A DNA stretch of 64,000 nt from Palaemon carinicauda (taxonomy: Eukaryota; Arthropoda; Malacostraca; Decapoda; Palaemonidae), in assembly GCF_036898095.1 (NCBI RefSeq), contig NC_090751.1, positions 76,125,797-76,189,796 on the forward strand, read 5' to 3'. Below, piece by piece: positions 64,000-64,000 of the stretch. Both the position numbers and the translations under genes were made by a program. Each line of letters starts with the position of its first letter. Positions within the stretch are counted from its first letter, which is position 1. The notes under the pieces were generated by a model that worked only from the letters and a program-made list of their open reading frames with translations, searched no databases and was not told where the DNA came from.

Positions 64000-64000
64000 A

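Overview
The window is eukaryotic repeat DNA, best explained as a decapod crustacean (shrimp-like) genome. The case rests on DIRS1-like tyrosine-recombinase retrotransposons of the type reported to be common in decapods, long GA/AT/AC microsatellites, and an (ATT)n-flanked interspersed repeat that I remember from shrimp sequence. The species cannot be named from the sequence. I find no intact host gene. Every long coding stretch belongs to a transposable element, and most are broken by single-base changes.

Layout. 1-3190 (minus): BEL/Pao LTR element, Gag and start of Pol, with its putative 5' LTR. 3623-22761: three family-1 DIRS copies. Copy A (4957-11391) lies inside copy B (3623-4956 plus 11392-16334). 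B is fused head to tail to copy C (16335-22761), the only copy that keeps the whole reverse transcriptase. 22775-23836 (minus): broken hAT transposase. 24158-24884: AT/AC microsatellites around a LINE C-terminal zinc finger. 24883-27045: Tigger/pogo element with the left end of another DIRS family (DIRS-4) in its tail. A 1581-bp piece of this composite is tandemly duplicated (25836-27416, then 27417-38174). The second unit is split by a piggyBac-type element (27870-37161, TTAA duplication), which itself contains a GC-rich DIRS element (DIRS-2, 27924-35858). There is a 23-base gap at 38175-38197. After it come the 3' half of a second DIRS-2-like element (38198-40051) and a third DIRS gag (40052-43790), which is interrupted by a Tigger remnant and a LINE. 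43790-48815: three tandem 5'-truncated copies of one RNase H-bearing LINE, each ending in (AATC)n. 49716-58683: CACTA/EnSpm-like element (CACTG ends, TAA duplication) encoding an orphan protein on the minus strand and split by DIRS copy D (51727-58284). 58830-59767: LINE reverse transcriptase, cut off by the LTR of a Ty3/gypsy element. 59768-63999 (minus): that gypsy element, whose pol order is integrase, then reverse transcriptase, then RNase H (Gmr1-like). A piggyBac-type MITE sits in its LTR.

How the parts relate. The window is a record of nested insertions. Several layers can be ordered because an uninterrupted paralogue supplies the empty site: D for the A-into-B insertion, and duplication unit 1 for the piggyBac insertion. 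Copies B and D share the same roughly 650-bp deletion and the same replacement of the gag start. This points to a non-autonomous DIRS subfamily mobilised in trans by C-like copies. The most unusual items are the gypsy domain order, the 5S rRNA-derived block inside the DIRS-2 reverse transcriptase, the EnSpm-like element with its orphan protein, and the intact DIRS end/internal-complementary-region geometry.
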